Part shown: one piece after another, positions 1 to 7,616 of the stretch
How positions within the stretch are numbered: the stretch's first letter is position 1
Layout of the letters: every line of letters begins with the position of its first letter
Source: Streptomyces katrae
Lineage (GTDB): Bacteria; Actinomycetota; Actinomycetes; Streptomycetales; Streptomycetaceae
Direction: 5' to 3'
Assembly (NCBI RefSeq): GCF_000966975.1
Contig: NZ_JZWV01000371.1
Coordinates: 1 to 15,812 of the forward strand
DNA: 15,812 bases
Notes under the pieces: model-generated
Told to the model about the DNA's origin: nothing
Seen by the model: the letters and a program-made list of their open reading frames with translations, nothing else
The model's database searches: none
Made by a program: the position numbers and the translations under genes

Positions 1-14
1 TGTATAAGAGACAG
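1..14 (+). other. Residual Tn5 mosaic-end (Nextera-type) adapter
   Basis: The first 14 bases, TGTATAAGAGACAG, are identical to the last 14 bases of the 19-bp Tn5 mosaic end used in tagmentation libraries. They sit exactly at the window edge, and the sequence that follows is typical high-GC Streptomyces DNA. I infer library adapter left at a contig end rather than a genomic transposon end. No transposase or second end is visible. The base composition (5 of 14 G/C) is unlike everything else in the window. Confidence 0.9.
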
Positions 15-177
15 CCCCAGCCACTCCGCTGCCGCTCCTCGAGGCCACCGTGAGCCGCTGCGCGGAGCCGCTCCCCGCCCCGCCCTTCCACCGTTCCCAC
101 CTCAAACGCCGGTACGGCTGCAGCCAAGGCGCTACCGCGCCCGCGGGCGGAGCCCCCGGCGGCGGTGCCGCACACGA

Positions 178-216
178 AAGCGGCGGGTACCCGGGATTCC
201 CGGGCCCCCGCCGCTT
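178..216 (-). terminator. Large hairpin after apt, possible (partial) terminator
   Basis: A perfect 10-bp outer stem (178-187 AAGCGGCGGG with 207-216 CCCGCCGCTT) encloses a second 6-bp stem, CCCGGG at 190-195 with CCCGGG at 199-204, around an ATT loop. It lies 14 bp past the apt stop in the direction of transcription. On the minus strand the stem ends in CTTT and then leaves the T-run, so termination may be incomplete. In Streptomyces relA usually lies downstream of apt and is reported to be partly reached by read-through. The rest of 15-177 is GC-rich, and I see no callable gene or convincing promoter in it. Confidence 0.55.
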
Positions 217-229
217 CGGCAGAAGAAGG

Positions 230-787
230 TCAGACCACGATCAGCGCATCCAGCGGAGCCCCGGCAAGGGCCCCGGACAGCTTCTCGCGCCCCGGGAGGA
301 ACGACAGCTCCATCAGGACCGCCACACCGGCGACATCGGCCCCGGCCCGCCGGATCAGCTCCAGCGAGGCCTCGGCGGTGCCACCGGTGGCCAGGACGTC
401 GTCGATGACCATGACCCGGTCACCGGCCGACAGGTCCTCCGCGTGGACCTCGATCTCCGCCGTCCCGTACTCCAGCTCGTACGCCTGCGCGAGCGTGGCG
501 CCGGGCAGCTTGCCGGCCTTCCGCACGGGGATGAAGCCGATGCCCGCCTTCACGGCGACCGGGGCGGCGAGGATGAACCCGCGCGCCTCCAGCCCGACGA
601 TCTTCGTCGCGCCGTACCGGCCGGCCAGCTCCACCAGGGTGTCGGTCAGCGCGCCGAACGCCTTGGGGTCGGCGAGCAGCGGGGTGATGTCCTTGAACAT
701 CACACCCGGCTTCGGGTAGTTCGGGACGTCCGTGATCCGGCTGAGCAGCAGCTCGCGGACTTCGGGGGTGCAGCTCTCGATGCTCAC
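230..787 (-). CDS. apt: Adenine phosphoribosyltransferase
   Basis: This cytosolic purine-salvage enzyme joins adenine and PRPP to give AMP and pyrophosphate. The 185-residue product has the type I phosphoribosyltransferase fold signature. The early segment YPKPGVMFKDITPLLAD (about residues 24-40) is typical of Apt, GLEARGFILAAPVA lies near 65-78, and the PRPP-binding loop VMVIDDVLATGGT is at 125-137. Length fits the family (about 170-185). The start is GTG at 787, which overlaps the secF stop in a GTGA quartet (784-787), implying translational coupling with secF. The next in-frame methionine (residue 30) falls inside the conserved domain, so this start is favoured. A hairpin follows the stop at 178-216. 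In related genomes relA comes next, tying adenine salvage to the stringent-response region. Confidence 0.95.
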   Translation of the reverse strand: MSIESCTPEVRELLLSRITDVPNYPKPGVMFKDITPLLADPKAFGALTDTLVELAGRYGATKIVGLEARGFILAAPVAVKAGIGFIPVRKAGKLPGATLAQAYELEYGTAEIEVHAEDLSAGDRVMVIDDVLATGGTAEASLELIRRAGADVAGVAVLMELSFLPGREKLSGALAGAPLDALIVV

Positions 788-1842
788 CGGCGCCGCCTCC
801 CCTGGCCGCCCTGGGCCACCACCTGCGGGGTCTCGTCCCCGTCGGTGTCGACGTCCGCGCCCTCGCCCTTGGCGGCCGCGGCCGCCCGCTTGGCGAGCAC
901 ACGCTTCTTCAGCGCCTTCATCGCCGGCTCGCGCTCCTTCAGGTCCACGACCAGCGGGGTGGCGATGAAGATCGAGGAGTACGCACCGGCCGCGAGGCCG
1001 ACGAACAGCGACAGCGAGATGTCGTTGAGCATGCCCGCGCCGAGGAAGCCGCCGCCGATGAACAGCAGGGCCCCGACCGGCAGCAGCGCCACGACGGTGG
1101 TGTTGATCGAGCGGACCAGCGTGCCGTTGATGCTGCGGTTGGCGACGTCGCTGAAGGTCCAGCGGGTCTGCTTGGTGATGTCCTTCGCGCCCTCCTTGAG
1201 ACCGTCGAAGACGACGACGGTGTCGTAGAGGGAGTAACCGAGGATGGTCAGCAGACCGATCACGGTGCCCGGGGTGACCTCGAAGCCGACCAGCGCGTAC
1301 ACGCCGACCGTGATGGTGAGGTCGTGGATCAGTGCGATCAGGGCCGCGACGGCCATCCGCCACTCGAAGGCGATGGCCAGGTAGATCACCACGAGGACCA
1401 TGAAGATCGCGAGGCCCGTCCAGGCCTTGTTCGCGATCTGCTCGCCCCAGCTCGGGCCGACCAGGTCCGCGTTGATCTGGCCCGCGTCGACCTTGAGGTC
1501 CGTGCCGAGCTGCTTCTTCACCGAGGCGGCCGAGTCGGTGTCCAGACCGGAGATCTGGATGCGCAGGCCACCGGTGCCGAGCTCCTGGACGATGGCGTCG
1601 TGCCCCGAGGCCTTCTCCGCGGCCTCGGTCGCCCGCGCCACGGACACGGCCGTCTTCGGGGTGGTGAAGACGGCACCGCCCTTGAACTCGATGCCCATGT
1701 TGAGGCCCTGGACGGCCAGCGCCACGATCGCCGTGATGGTGATCAGGACGGAGACGCCGTACCAGACGAAGCGCTTGCCGACGAAGTCGTAGCCGACCTC
1801 ACCGCGGTACAGCTTGGCGCCGAGATCTCCCAGCTTCGACAT
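784..1842 (-). CDS. secF: Protein translocase subunit SecF
   Basis: This integral membrane partner of SecD uses the proton gradient to help SecYEG/SecA export and release preproteins on the outer face. The 352-residue protein has a first membrane span near 25-45, an extracytoplasmic P1 domain with the conserved GIEFKGG at about 50-56, and a cluster of five further spans between about 140 and 300. The RND-type motif GYSLYDTVVVFD is at 202-213 and includes Asp207, equivalent to the conserved Asp of Escherichia coli SecF. A charged Ala/Lys-rich cytoplasmic tail ends in poly-Arg. The ATG at 1842 begins one base after the secD stop and has a strong ribosome-binding site, AAAGGAGG, near 1849-1856. 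Its TGA overlaps the apt start by 4 bp. Confidence 0.97.
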   Translation of the reverse strand: MSKLGDLGAKLYRGEVGYDFVGKRFVWYGVSVLITITAIVALAVQGLNMGIEFKGGAVFTTPKTAVSVARATEAAEKASGHDAIVQELGTGGLRIQISGLDTDSAASVKKQLGTDLKVDAGQINADLVGPSWGEQIANKAWTGLAIFMVLVVIYLAIAFEWRMAVAALIALIHDLTITVGVYALVGFEVTPGTVIGLLTILGYSLYDTVVVFDGLKEGAKDITKQTRWTFSDVANRSINGTLVRSINTTVVALLPVGALLFIGGGFLGAGMLNDISLSLFVGLAAGAYSSIFIATPLVVDLKEREPAMKALKKRVLAKRAAAAAKGEGADVDTDGDETPQVVAQGGQGRRRR

Positions 1843-1843
1843 C

Positions 1844-3661
1844 TCACGCCTCCTTTGCGTCGACAGGAACGGCGGGGGTGCGGCGGCGGGAGCTCCGCAG
1901 CGGCGGCTTCGCGCCGAGCCGCTTCGGGTCCAGCCCGGACCACGGGTGGCCGCTGGAGAAGAACTTCGTCCGCGCCAGCAGGGTCATGACGGGCTTGGTG
2001 AACAGGAACACCACGACCACGTCGAGCAGGGTGGTCAGGCCCAGCGTGAAGGCGAAGCCCTGGACCTTGCCGACGGTGACGATGAAGAGCACCGCGGCGG
2101 CGAGGAAGGACACGAAGTCGGAGACCAGGATGGTGCGGCGGGCGCGCGGCCAGGCCCGCTCGACGGCCGGACGCAGCGTGCGGCCCTCGCGGATCTCGTC
2201 GCGGATGCGCTCGAAGTACACGATGAACGAGTCCGCCGTGATGCCGATGGCGACGATGGCGCCACAGACGGCGGGCAGGTTCAGGGCGAAGCCGATGCCC
2301 TTGCCCAGCAGCGCCATGATCGTGTAGGTCAGGATCGCCGACACCATGAGGCTGACGATCGCGATGAAGGCCAGACCGCGGTAGTAGACCAGCAGGTAGA
2401 TCACGACGAGGGCCAGGCCGATGGCGCCGGCGATCAGACCGGCCTTCAGCTGCTCCCCGCCGAGCGCGGCGGTGACGGTGGTGACGCTGTCCTCCTGGAA
2501 GGACAGCGGCAGGGCGCCGTACGAGAGCATGTTGCCCAGGTCCTGCGCGGACTGCTGGTTGAAGCCGCCGGAGATCTCCGCGTTGCCGCCGGTCAGCGCC
2601 TGGCTGACGGACGGGTCGGAGATGACCTCGCCGTCGAGGACGATCGCGAACTGGTTCTGCGGGGGCGTCTTGGTGGCCAGCTCACCGGTGATCTTGGCGA
2701 ACTTGTCGGCGCCCTTGTCGGTGAACTGCATGGTCACGATCCACTGACCGCGCTGCTGGTCCACGACGCCCTTGGCGTCCTTGACGTCCGTACCGGCGAC
2801 CTGGGCCGGACCGAGGATCCACTTGCCCCACTGGTTGCCGCGCTTGCCACAGGCGATCATCGGGTCCTCGGGCTTGACGCCCTTGCCCGCGGCGGCACGC
2901 TGCTCCTCGTTGGTGCAGTTCAGCGCGGCGAACTTCGCCTGGAGCCCGGCGACGGCCGGATCGGCCGGCGGGGTCGGCACGGGTGCCGGGGCCGACGGGG
3001 AACCGGAGGCCGGAGCGGACGGCGTGGCCTTGTTGTCGTCTGCCTTCTTCGACTCGCTCGCCGAGGGCGAGGGAGTGGGGGTGCCCGGGGCCTTGAGGGC
3101 CTCGCTGAGCACACGGCCCTGGGAAGTGGCGCTGGACGACGGGGTGGCCTGGGCGGACGGCTTGGAGCTGCCCTCGGCCTTCGGGGCGCCGGAACCGCTC
3201 GCGGAGGGGCTCGGGGAGCCGCTCGGCTTGGTCTCGGGGGCGGCGGGGGCGCCGTCGGCGAAGGCGAGAACGGGGCGGAAGTAGAGCTGGGCGGTGGTAC
3301 CGACCTGCTCGCGCGCCTGCTGCTCGTTCGTCCCCTTGGGGATGTTCACGATGATGTGGTCGCGGCCCTGGGTCTGGACCTCGGCCTCCGAGACGCCGAG
3401 CCCGTTGACACGGCGCTCGATGATGCCGACCGCGGTGTTCATGTTGGTCTCGTTGACCGCGTCCGGCTTGCCGGGCTCGCTCTTCGCCTTGAGCGTGATG
3501 CTCGTACCGCCCGCGAGGTCGATGCCCAGACGGGGGGTGGTCTGATGAGAGAGGAACATCCCCGCGGTGAGCGCCACCATTGCGATCAGGATGAAGGCCA
3601 GGGCGCGCCCCGGCCTCCCCTGAGCCCCCGTGGGCCGCCGGCCCTTCTTCGGTGCTGCCAC
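1844..3661 (-). CDS. secD: Protein translocase subunit SecD
   Basis: This large subunit of the SecDF complex assists late steps of Sec-dependent export. The 605-residue protein has a first span at about 20-38, followed by RLGIDLAGGTSITLKA at 44-59, the conserved start of the P1 domain. Residues about 138-238 form a Ser/Pro/Ala/Gly-rich low-complexity insertion in the extracytoplasmic region, common in actinobacterial SecD but long here. The P4-like part includes FAIVLDGEVISDP (338-350). Five spans follow between about 405 and 565, with the RND motif GITADSFIVYFERIRDE (473-489) and conserved Asp477. The tail is basic. The start is GTG at 3661, about 10 nt after a GGGAG; an ATG would fall inside the first span (Met28). 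The gene lies one base upstream of secF and 150 bp downstream of yajC. Confidence 0.97.
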   Translation of the reverse strand: MAAPKKGRRPTGAQGRPGRALAFILIAMVALTAGMFLSHQTTPRLGIDLAGGTSITLKAKSEPGKPDAVNETNMNTAVGIIERRVNGLGVSEAEVQTQGRDHIIVNIPKGTNEQQAREQVGTTAQLYFRPVLAFADGAPAAPETKPSGSPSPSASGSGAPKAEGSSKPSAQATPSSSATSQGRVLSEALKAPGTPTPSPSASESKKADDNKATPSAPASGSPSAPAPVPTPPADPAVAGLQAKFAALNCTNEEQRAAAGKGVKPEDPMIACGKRGNQWGKWILGPAQVAGTDVKDAKGVVDQQRGQWIVTMQFTDKGADKFAKITGELATKTPPQNQFAIVLDGEVISDPSVSQALTGGNAEISGGFNQQSAQDLGNMLSYGALPLSFQEDSVTTVTAALGGEQLKAGLIAGAIGLALVVIYLLVYYRGLAFIAIVSLMVSAILTYTIMALLGKGIGFALNLPAVCGAIVAIGITADSFIVYFERIRDEIREGRTLRPAVERAWPRARRTILVSDFVSFLAAAVLFIVTVGKVQGFAFTLGLTTLLDVVVVFLFTKPVMTLLARTKFFSSGHPWSGLDPKRLGAKPPLRSSRRRTPAVPVDAKEA

Positions 3662-3743
3662 CTTGTCGTATCTCCCTGTCCAACCGTCCTGCGCCGGGTC
3701 AGCGCGCGGACGGCCACGAAATGTGTGGTGGGGACCCCTGCCC

Positions 3744-3764
3744 CCCGCAGAAGTTCACTGCGGG
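3744..3764 (-). repeat. Hairpin in the yajC-secD gap (distal)
   Basis: A perfect 7-bp stem, CCCGCAG (3744-3750) and CTGCGGG (3758-3764), flanks a 7-nt loop. It lies about 50 bp past the yajC stop on the strand of transcription. There is no T-run after it, so it is a poor intrinsic terminator. An attenuating or mRNA-processing role is possible. Seen directly; function inferred. Confidence 0.5.
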
Positions 3765-3766
3765 AA

Positions 3767-3798
3767 CCGCGGCGGGTGCCGGTCGGGCACCACCGCGG
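3767..3798 (-). repeat. Hairpin in the yajC-secD gap (proximal)
   Basis: Two nested perfect stems occur here: CCGCGG (3767-3772) with CCGCGG (3793-3798), and GGTGCC (3775-3780) with GGCACC (3786-3791) around a 5-nt loop. The structure starts 14 bp after the yajC stop and only 2 bp separate it from the next hairpin. No T-run follows. It may set the ratio of yajC to secDF expression or protect the 3' end of a processed yajC message; this is inference. Confidence 0.5.
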
Positions 3799-3811
3799 TC
3801 CCGGTCCGGCG

Positions 3812-4246
3812 CTACTTGGCGCCGGGCTCGCCGTCGGTCTTGCCGTCCTTCGGCTCGTCGTCGCCCTTGGGCTCGTCCTTCTTGCCCAGGTCGAGCTTGG
3901 GGGCCTCGTCCTCGGTCAGCGAGGAGGCGTCGTCGGGGACGACCGGGGTGTCCTCCGGGGTGGCGATGCCGTGGACGATGCGGTTGTACTCGTCGTCCTC
4001 CAGCACGGCGCCGATGGCGTTCTTCGCGTAGATCGCGTGGACGCCGGGGGCCACCTCGAGGGTGACGGTGTCGTCACCGATCTCCTTGACCGTGGCGTAC
4101 ATGCCGCCGATGGTGCGGACGCCGGTGCCGGCCGTCATGTGGTCGCGCATCTGCGCGGCCTGCTGCTGCTTCTTCTTGGCGGAGCGGGTCATCAGGAACA
4201 TCGCCCCGATGAGCACGATGAACGGGAGGAGTGTCACGAGATTCAC
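3812..4246 (-). CDS. yajC: Preprotein translocase subunit YajC
   Basis: YajC is a small single-span inner-membrane protein that associates with SecDF. The 144-residue product starts with a short N-terminus and a hydrophobic span (about residues 3-19, LVTLLPFIVLIGAMFLM). The basic stretch RSAKKKQQQAAQMRDHM comes next, then the conserved YajC core: GVRTIGGMYATVKEIGDDTVTLEVAPGVHAIYAKNAI. The C-terminal third is acidic and low in complexity, as is usual in Streptomyces. The frame is open further upstream to 4327, but the GTG at 4246 places the span at the N-terminus as in the family; a second GTG at 4237 is a possible alternative. The ribosome-binding site is weak (AGGA about 10 nt upstream). A candidate promoter lies at 4334-4363. 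Confidence 0.9.
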   Translation of the reverse strand: MNLVTLLPFIVLIGAMFLMTRSAKKKQQQAAQMRDHMTAGTGVRTIGGMYATVKEIGDDTVTLEVAPGVHAIYAKNAIGAVLEDDEYNRIVHGIATPEDTPVVPDDASSLTEDEAPKLDLGKKDEPKGDDEPKDGKTDGEPGAK

Positions 4247-4306
4247 GGGACGGAGATCCTTCGCACGACCGCACGGGAGACGGCCTTTTTCTACGGGGGT
4301 GGGCAC

Positions 4307-4325
4307 GCCGACCCGAAGGGTCGGC
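4307..4325 (-). repeat. Hairpin at the expected 5' end of the yajC message
   Basis: A perfect 8-bp stem, GCCGACCC (4307-4314) and GGGTCGGC (4318-4325), has a 3-nt loop reading TTC on the transcribed strand. It lies about 60-80 nt upstream of the yajC start and right where a transcript from the 4334-4363 promoter would begin. It could be a 5' stabilising stem-loop or the 3' hairpin of ruvB. There is no T-run on the minus strand, which argues against a terminator. Confidence 0.5.
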
Positions 4326-4333
4326 ATCGGCGG

Positions 4334-4363
4334 AGTCTAGGCGAGTCAGCGCCGATGGAACAA
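4334..4363 (-). promoter_or_regulatory. Candidate vegetative promoter for yajC-secD-secF-apt
   Basis: Reading the minus strand, TTGTTC (4363-4358) and TAGACT (4339-4334) are separated by 18 bp. The -10 hexamer matches TATAAT at 4 of 6 positions and the -35 has the key TTG. It sits in the 164-bp gap between ruvB and yajC and predicts a leader of about 80 nt. This is the best promoter-like match found near a minus-strand gene in this window. It is by-eye evidence only. Confidence 0.45.
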
Positions 4364-4410
4364 CGCCCAGCATGGCACCGCAGTTCCTGGCCGGTCGAAC
4401 CTCCGCGCCG

Positions 4411-5484
4411 TCAGGCCCCGAACAGGCCCTGTTGTCCGCTTGATCCGCCGGCCTGCTGCTGCGGGGGAACAAGCCCCAGGTGAGCCCATGCGGCGGGGGT
4501 CGCGACCCGGCCCCGCGGGGTACGGGCCAGCAGTCCCTCCCGGACCAGGAAGGGCTCGGCGACCTCCTCGACGGTCTCGCGCTCCTCCCCGACGGCGACG
4601 GCGAGGGTGGACAGCCCGACGGGGCCGCCGCCGAACAGCTTGAGCAGGGCCTCCAGCACGGCGCGGTCCAGCCGGTCGAGGCCGCGGGCGTCCACCTCGT
4701 ACACCTGCAGGGCCGTGGCGGCGACCTCGCGGGTGATCACCCCGTCGGCCCGCACCTGGGCGTAGTCCCGGACGCGGCGCAGCAGGCGGTTGGCGATGCG
4801 CGGGGTGCCGCGGGAGCGGCCGGCGATCTCGGCGGCGCCGGCGGTGTCGATCTCCACGTCGAGGAGGCGGGCGGAGCGGTGGACGACGCGCTGGAGCTCC
4901 TCGGGGGCGTAGAACTCCATGTGCCCGGTGAACCCGAAGCGGTCCCGCAGGGGCGGGGGCAGCAGGCCGGCCCGGGTGGTCGCCCCGACGAGGGTGAACG
5001 GGGGCAGCTCCAGCGGGATGGCGGTCGCGCCGGGGCCCTTGCCGACGATCACGTCGACCCGGAAGTCCTCCATGGCCATGTACAGCATCTCCTCGGCGGG
5101 CCGGGACATGCGGTGGATCTCGTCGAGGAAGAGGACCTCGCCCTCCTGGAGGGAGGAGAGGATCGCGGCGAGGTCGCCGGCGTGCTGGATGGCGGGGCCG
5201 GAGGTGATGCGGATGGGCGCGCCCATCTCCGCGGCGATGATCATGGAGAGGGTGGTCTTGCCGAGGCCGGGCGCGCCGGAGAGCAGGACGTGGTCGGCGG
5301 TGGCGCCGCGCTGGCGGGCCGCCTTCAGGACGAGGTCCAGCTGCTGGCGGACCTTCTCCTGGCCGACGAACTCGCCGAGGTCCTTGGGGCGCAGGGCCGC
5401 CTCGACGGCGGTGTCCTCACCGTCGGCCGCGGCGGCGACCAGCCGGTCCGGCTCGGGGGTGGTGCTGTCGTCGTCCCAGTTCAC
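4411..5484 (-). CDS. ruvB: Holliday junction branch migration DNA helicase RuvB
   Basis: RuvB is the AAA+ ATPase motor that, loaded by RuvA, drives branch migration of Holliday junctions during recombinational repair. The 357-residue protein shows Walker A GAPGLGKT (70-77), Walker B LFLDEIH (118-124), the sensor 1 region GATTRAG (167-173), a PLRDRFG segment near 178-184 containing the arginine finger region, and sensor 2 [17 protein letters not shown] starting at about 224. The C-terminal winged-helix domain follows, ending in a Gln/Gly-rich tail with QGLFGA. Family length is about 335-360. The GTG at 5484 has no clear Shine-Dalgarno sequence, and 52 bp separate it from the ruvA stop. It is the last gene of the ruvCAB set. 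Confidence 0.97.
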   Translation of the reverse strand: MNWDDDSTTPEPDRLVAAAADGEDTAVEAALRPKDLGEFVGQEKVRQQLDLVLKAARQRGATADHVLLSGAPGLGKTTLSMIIAAEMGAPIRITSGPAIQHAGDLAAILSSLQEGEVLFLDEIHRMSRPAEEMLYMAMEDFRVDVIVGKGPGATAIPLELPPFTLVGATTRAGLLPPPLRDRFGFTGHMEFYAPEELQRVVHRSARLLDVEIDTAGAAEIAGRSRGTPRIANRLLRRVRDYAQVRADGVITREVAATALQVYEVDARGLDRLDRAVLEALLKLFGGGPVGLSTLAVAVGEERETVEEVAEPFLVREGLLARTPRGRVATPAAWAHLGLVPPQQQAGGSSGQQGLFGA

Positions 5485-5536
5485 GCTGCTCAGTCTGCCT
5501 TCTGGTTGGTGCCGGTGCGGGGGGCGGTACCCGGGG

Positions 5537-6163
5537 TCAGCGGGCCCGGTTCAGGGACTGGAGGGCCGCTCGGAGGAGCTGGGGGACGGGGGCCGAGCCC
5601 CCGGCGGCGATGGCCGCCTCCGCCTGGGGGGTGACGGCGGCGACGGCGTCGTCCGCCTCCCGCGCGGCGTACCCGAGCCCGATCAGCGCGGCCGTGAGCT
5701 GCTCGGCCCAGGGCGCGGGCGCCGACGCGGCCGCCCGCTGGGCACCGAGCACCGGCGCGGCGGGCGCCCCCAGCTTGCCCTTCAGCTCCAGCAGCAGCTT
5801 CTGCGCGCCCTTCGGCCCGATGCCCGGCACCGCCGTCAGGGCCTTGGCGTCCCCCGCCGCGAAGGCGGCCCGCAGGGCGTCCGGGCTGTGCACCCCGAGC
5901 ATCGCCTGCGCCACCCGGGGGCCGACCCCGCTCGCGGTCTGGAGGAGCTCGAAGACCTGGCGTTCGTCGTCGTCGGCGAAGCCGTAGAGGGTCAGGGAGT
6001 CCTCACGGACCACCAGGGACGTGGCCAGCCGGGCCGGTTCGCCGACGCGCAGGCCCGCGATGGTGTTCGGGGTGCACTGCACGGCCATGCCGACGCCGCC
6101 CACCTCGATCACGGCCAGGGTGGGGGTGAGCGCGGCGACCGGGCCGCTGACGAAGGCGATCAT
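5537..6163 (-). CDS. ruvA: Holliday junction DNA helicase subunit RuvA
   Basis: RuvA binds the four-way junction as a tetramer and recruits RuvB. The 208-residue product has the N-terminal OB-fold domain starting [10 protein letters not shown]. Two helix-hairpin-helix motifs come next, around [14 protein letters not shown] (76-89) and [19 protein letters not shown] (109-127). An Ala/Pro-rich linker covers about 132-150, and domain III (about 151-208), which contacts RuvB, includes [20 protein letters not shown]. Length is normal (about 190-205). The ATG at 6163 overlaps the ruvC TGA in an ATGA quartet (6160-6163), so translation is probably coupled to ruvC. Confidence 0.97.
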   Translation of the reverse strand: MIAFVSGPVAALTPTLAVIEVGGVGMAVQCTPNTIAGLRVGEPARLATSLVVREDSLTLYGFADDDERQVFELLQTASGVGPRVAQAMLGVHSPDALRAAFAAGDAKALTAVPGIGPKGAQKLLLELKGKLGAPAAPVLGAQRAAASAPAPWAEQLTAALIGLGYAAREADDAVAAVTPQAEAAIAAGGSAPVPQLLRAALQSLNRAR

Positions 6164-6690
6164 CGGATGGGGCCTTTCAAGGCGTGCTGGGCTACCGCCT
6201 GTTGGAGGCGGTTCTGGGCAGGGGCCCGCCAGATGTGGCAGATGGCGAGGGCCAGCGCGTCGGCGGCGTCGGCCGGCTTGGGTGGTTCGGCCAGCCGCAG
6301 CAGCCGGGTGACCATGGCTCCGACCTGCGCCTTGTCGGCCCGGCCGCTGCCGGTGACGGCGGCCTTGACCTCGCTGGGGGTGTGCAGCGCGACGGGTATC
6401 CCGCGGCGCGCCGCGCACAGCATGGCGACGGCGCTGGCCTGCGCGGTGCCCATCACGGTGCGGACGTTGTGCTGGCTGAACACCCGCTCCACGGCGACGA
6501 ATTCGGGCCGGTGCTCGTCGAGCCACGCCTCGATGCCGCGCTCGATGGCGACGAGCCGCTGCCCCAGCTCGGCATCCGCGGGGGTCCGCACGACACCGAC
6601 GCCGACCATGGTCAAAGGCCGCCCGGCGACCCCCTCGACCACACCGACGCCGCACCGCGTGAGCCCGGGGTCCACGCCGAGTACCCGCAC
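6160..6690 (-). CDS. ruvC: Crossover junction endodeoxyribonuclease RuvC
   Basis: RuvC is the Holliday junction resolvase that nicks two strands symmetrically in a metal-dependent reaction. The 176-residue protein has the RNase H-like fold with all four acidic active-site residues visible: Asp7 in VLGVDPGL, Glu68 in FVAVERVF, and Asp141 and Asp144 in [11 protein letters not shown]. The conserved [15 protein letters not shown] follows Glu68. Length is typical. The GTG at 6690 is preceded by GGGAGG four bases upstream and gives the expected short lead to the first active-site Asp. It is the first gene of ruvCAB and lies 116 bp past yebC, beyond a strong hairpin, so it probably has its own promoter; I could not identify one with confidence in 6691-6748. 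Confidence 0.96.
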   Translation of the reverse strand: MRVLGVDPGLTRCGVGVVEGVAGRPLTMVGVGVVRTPADAELGQRLVAIERGIEAWLDEHRPEFVAVERVFSQHNVRTVMGTAQASAVAMLCAARRGIPVALHTPSEVKAAVTGSGRADKAQVGAMVTRLLRLAEPPKPADAADALALAICHIWRAPAQNRLQQAVAQHALKGPIR

Positions 6691-6748
6691 ACATCCTCCC
6701 CTGCTCCGACCGGACGTGCGCCAGGCTATCCGCTGCCACTGACAACGA

Positions 6749-6784
6749 CGGCGGGCCGGTAGGACGTGTCCTACCGGCCCGCCG
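6749..6784 (-). terminator. Strong hairpin terminator after yebC
   Basis: A perfect 17-bp inverted repeat (6749-6765 and 6768-6784, left arm CGGCGGGCCGGTAGGAC) leaves only a 2-base centre. It begins 22 bp past the yebC stop. The minus-strand sequence after the stem reads TCGTTGTC, a weak T-rich tail. It very likely ends the pdxS-pdxT-yebC transcript before ruvC. Because the stem is symmetrical it could block transcription in either direction. Confidence 0.75.
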
Positions 6785-6806
6785 GTGCGCTCAGCCCGCG
6801 ACGGCC

Positions 6807-7559
6807 TTACGCGTCGACCTTCTCCATGACCTCGTCCGAGACGTCGAAGTTGGCGAAGACGTTCTGCACGTCGTCGCTGTCCTCCAGCGCGTCGATCAGC
6901 TTGAAGATCTTGCGCGCGCCCTCTTCGTCGAGCTCGACCTGCATGGTCGGGACGAAGCTGGAGTCGGCGGAGTCGTAGTCGATGCCGGCCTCCTGGAGCG
7001 CGGTGCGGACCGCGACCAGGTCGGTGGCCTCGCTGATGATCTCCCAGGTCTCGCCGTTGTCGTTGACCTCTTCGGCGCCGGCCTCCAGGACCGCGCCGAG
7101 GACGTCGTCCTCGGAGAGCTCGCCCTTGGGCAGCAGGATGACGCCCTTGCGGTTGAACAGGTACGAGACCGAGCCCGGGTCGGCCATCGAGCCGCCGTTG
7201 CGGGTCATGGCGACGCGGACGTCGGAGGCGGCGCGGTTGCGGTTGTCGGTGAGGCACTCGATGAGCACCGCGACACCGTTCGGGCCGTAGCCTTCGTACA
7301 TGATCGTCTCGTAGTCGGCGCCGCCGGCCTCGAGGCCGCCGCCGCGCTTGACCGCGGAGTCGATGTTCTTGTTCGGGACCGACTGCTTCTTGGCCTTCTG
7401 GACGGCGTCGAAGAGGGTCGGGTTACCGTCGATGTCGGGGCCGCCCATACGCGCCGCGACCTCGATGTTCTTGATCAGCTTCGCGAAGAGCTTGCCGCGC
7501 TTGGCATCGATCACGGCCTTCTTGTGCTTCGTCGTAGCCCATTTAGAGTGGCCGGACAT
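6807..7559 (-). CDS. YebC/PmpR (TACO1-like) family protein
   Basis: The 250-residue protein begins with the family signature [14 protein letters not shown] and has the typical three-domain layout: a helical N-terminal domain with [23 protein letters not shown], the central [22 protein letters not shown] region (about 89-110), and a C-terminal acidic domain. Family members have been described as DNA-binding transcriptional regulators in some bacteria. More recent work links YebC proteins to translation of proline-rich stretches, as with mitochondrial TACO1. The sequence does not decide between these roles. The ATG at 7559 has GAAGGAG about 8 nt upstream. The gene follows pdxT by 57 bp, and the same neighbourhood is kept in other actinobacteria. 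The strong hairpin at 6749-6784 closes the unit. Confidence 0.95.
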   Translation of the reverse strand: MSGHSKWATTKHKKAVIDAKRGKLFAKLIKNIEVAARMGGPDIDGNPTLFDAVQKAKKQSVPNKNIDSAVKRGGGLEAGGADYETIMYEGYGPNGVAVLIECLTDNRNRAASDVRVAMTRNGGSMADPGSVSYLFNRKGVILLPKGELSEDDVLGAVLEAGAEEVNDNGETWEIISEATDLVAVRTALQEAGIDYDSADSSFVPTMQVELDEEGARKIFKLIDALEDSDDVQNVFANFDVSDEVMEKVDA

Positions 7560-7599
7560 CCGCCTGTCTCCTTCGCGTAACCAACAGTGTTCACCTCAG

Positions 7600-7605
7600 A
7601 TCCTA
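7600..7605 (-). promoter_or_regulatory. Possible -10 hexamer for yebC
   Basis: The minus strand reads TAGGAT here, 41 bp upstream of the yebC start and within the 57-bp pdxT-yebC gap. It matches TATAAT at 4 of 6 positions. No acceptable -35 lies 16-19 bp upstream, so this is weak; co-transcription from pdxS is equally likely. Confidence 0.2.
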
Positions 7606-7616
7606 CCGGGACCTGA

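Noticed and set aside
1..14. A genomic Tn5/IS50 end
   Set aside because: Only the adapter-length mosaic-end fragment at the very edge is present; no transposase, target duplication or inverted partner is seen, so library adapter is the simpler reading.
15..177. Start of relA on the minus strand (GTG near 48 or 25)
   Set aside because: Fewer than 15 codons would remain before the adapter, no recognisable RelA sequence is present, and ribosome-binding sites are ambiguous.
2948..3247. Frameshift or foreign insertion in secD
   Set aside because: The low-complexity stretch stays in frame, keeps host codon use and lies where actinobacterial SecD proteins commonly vary.
1814..4483. 889-codon plus-strand open frame opposite secD/yajC
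   Set aside because: It is antisense to clearly recognisable SecD and YajC, is rich in Gly/Arg/Asp/Gln as expected for a shadow frame in high-GC DNA, and shows no domain or ribosome-binding site.
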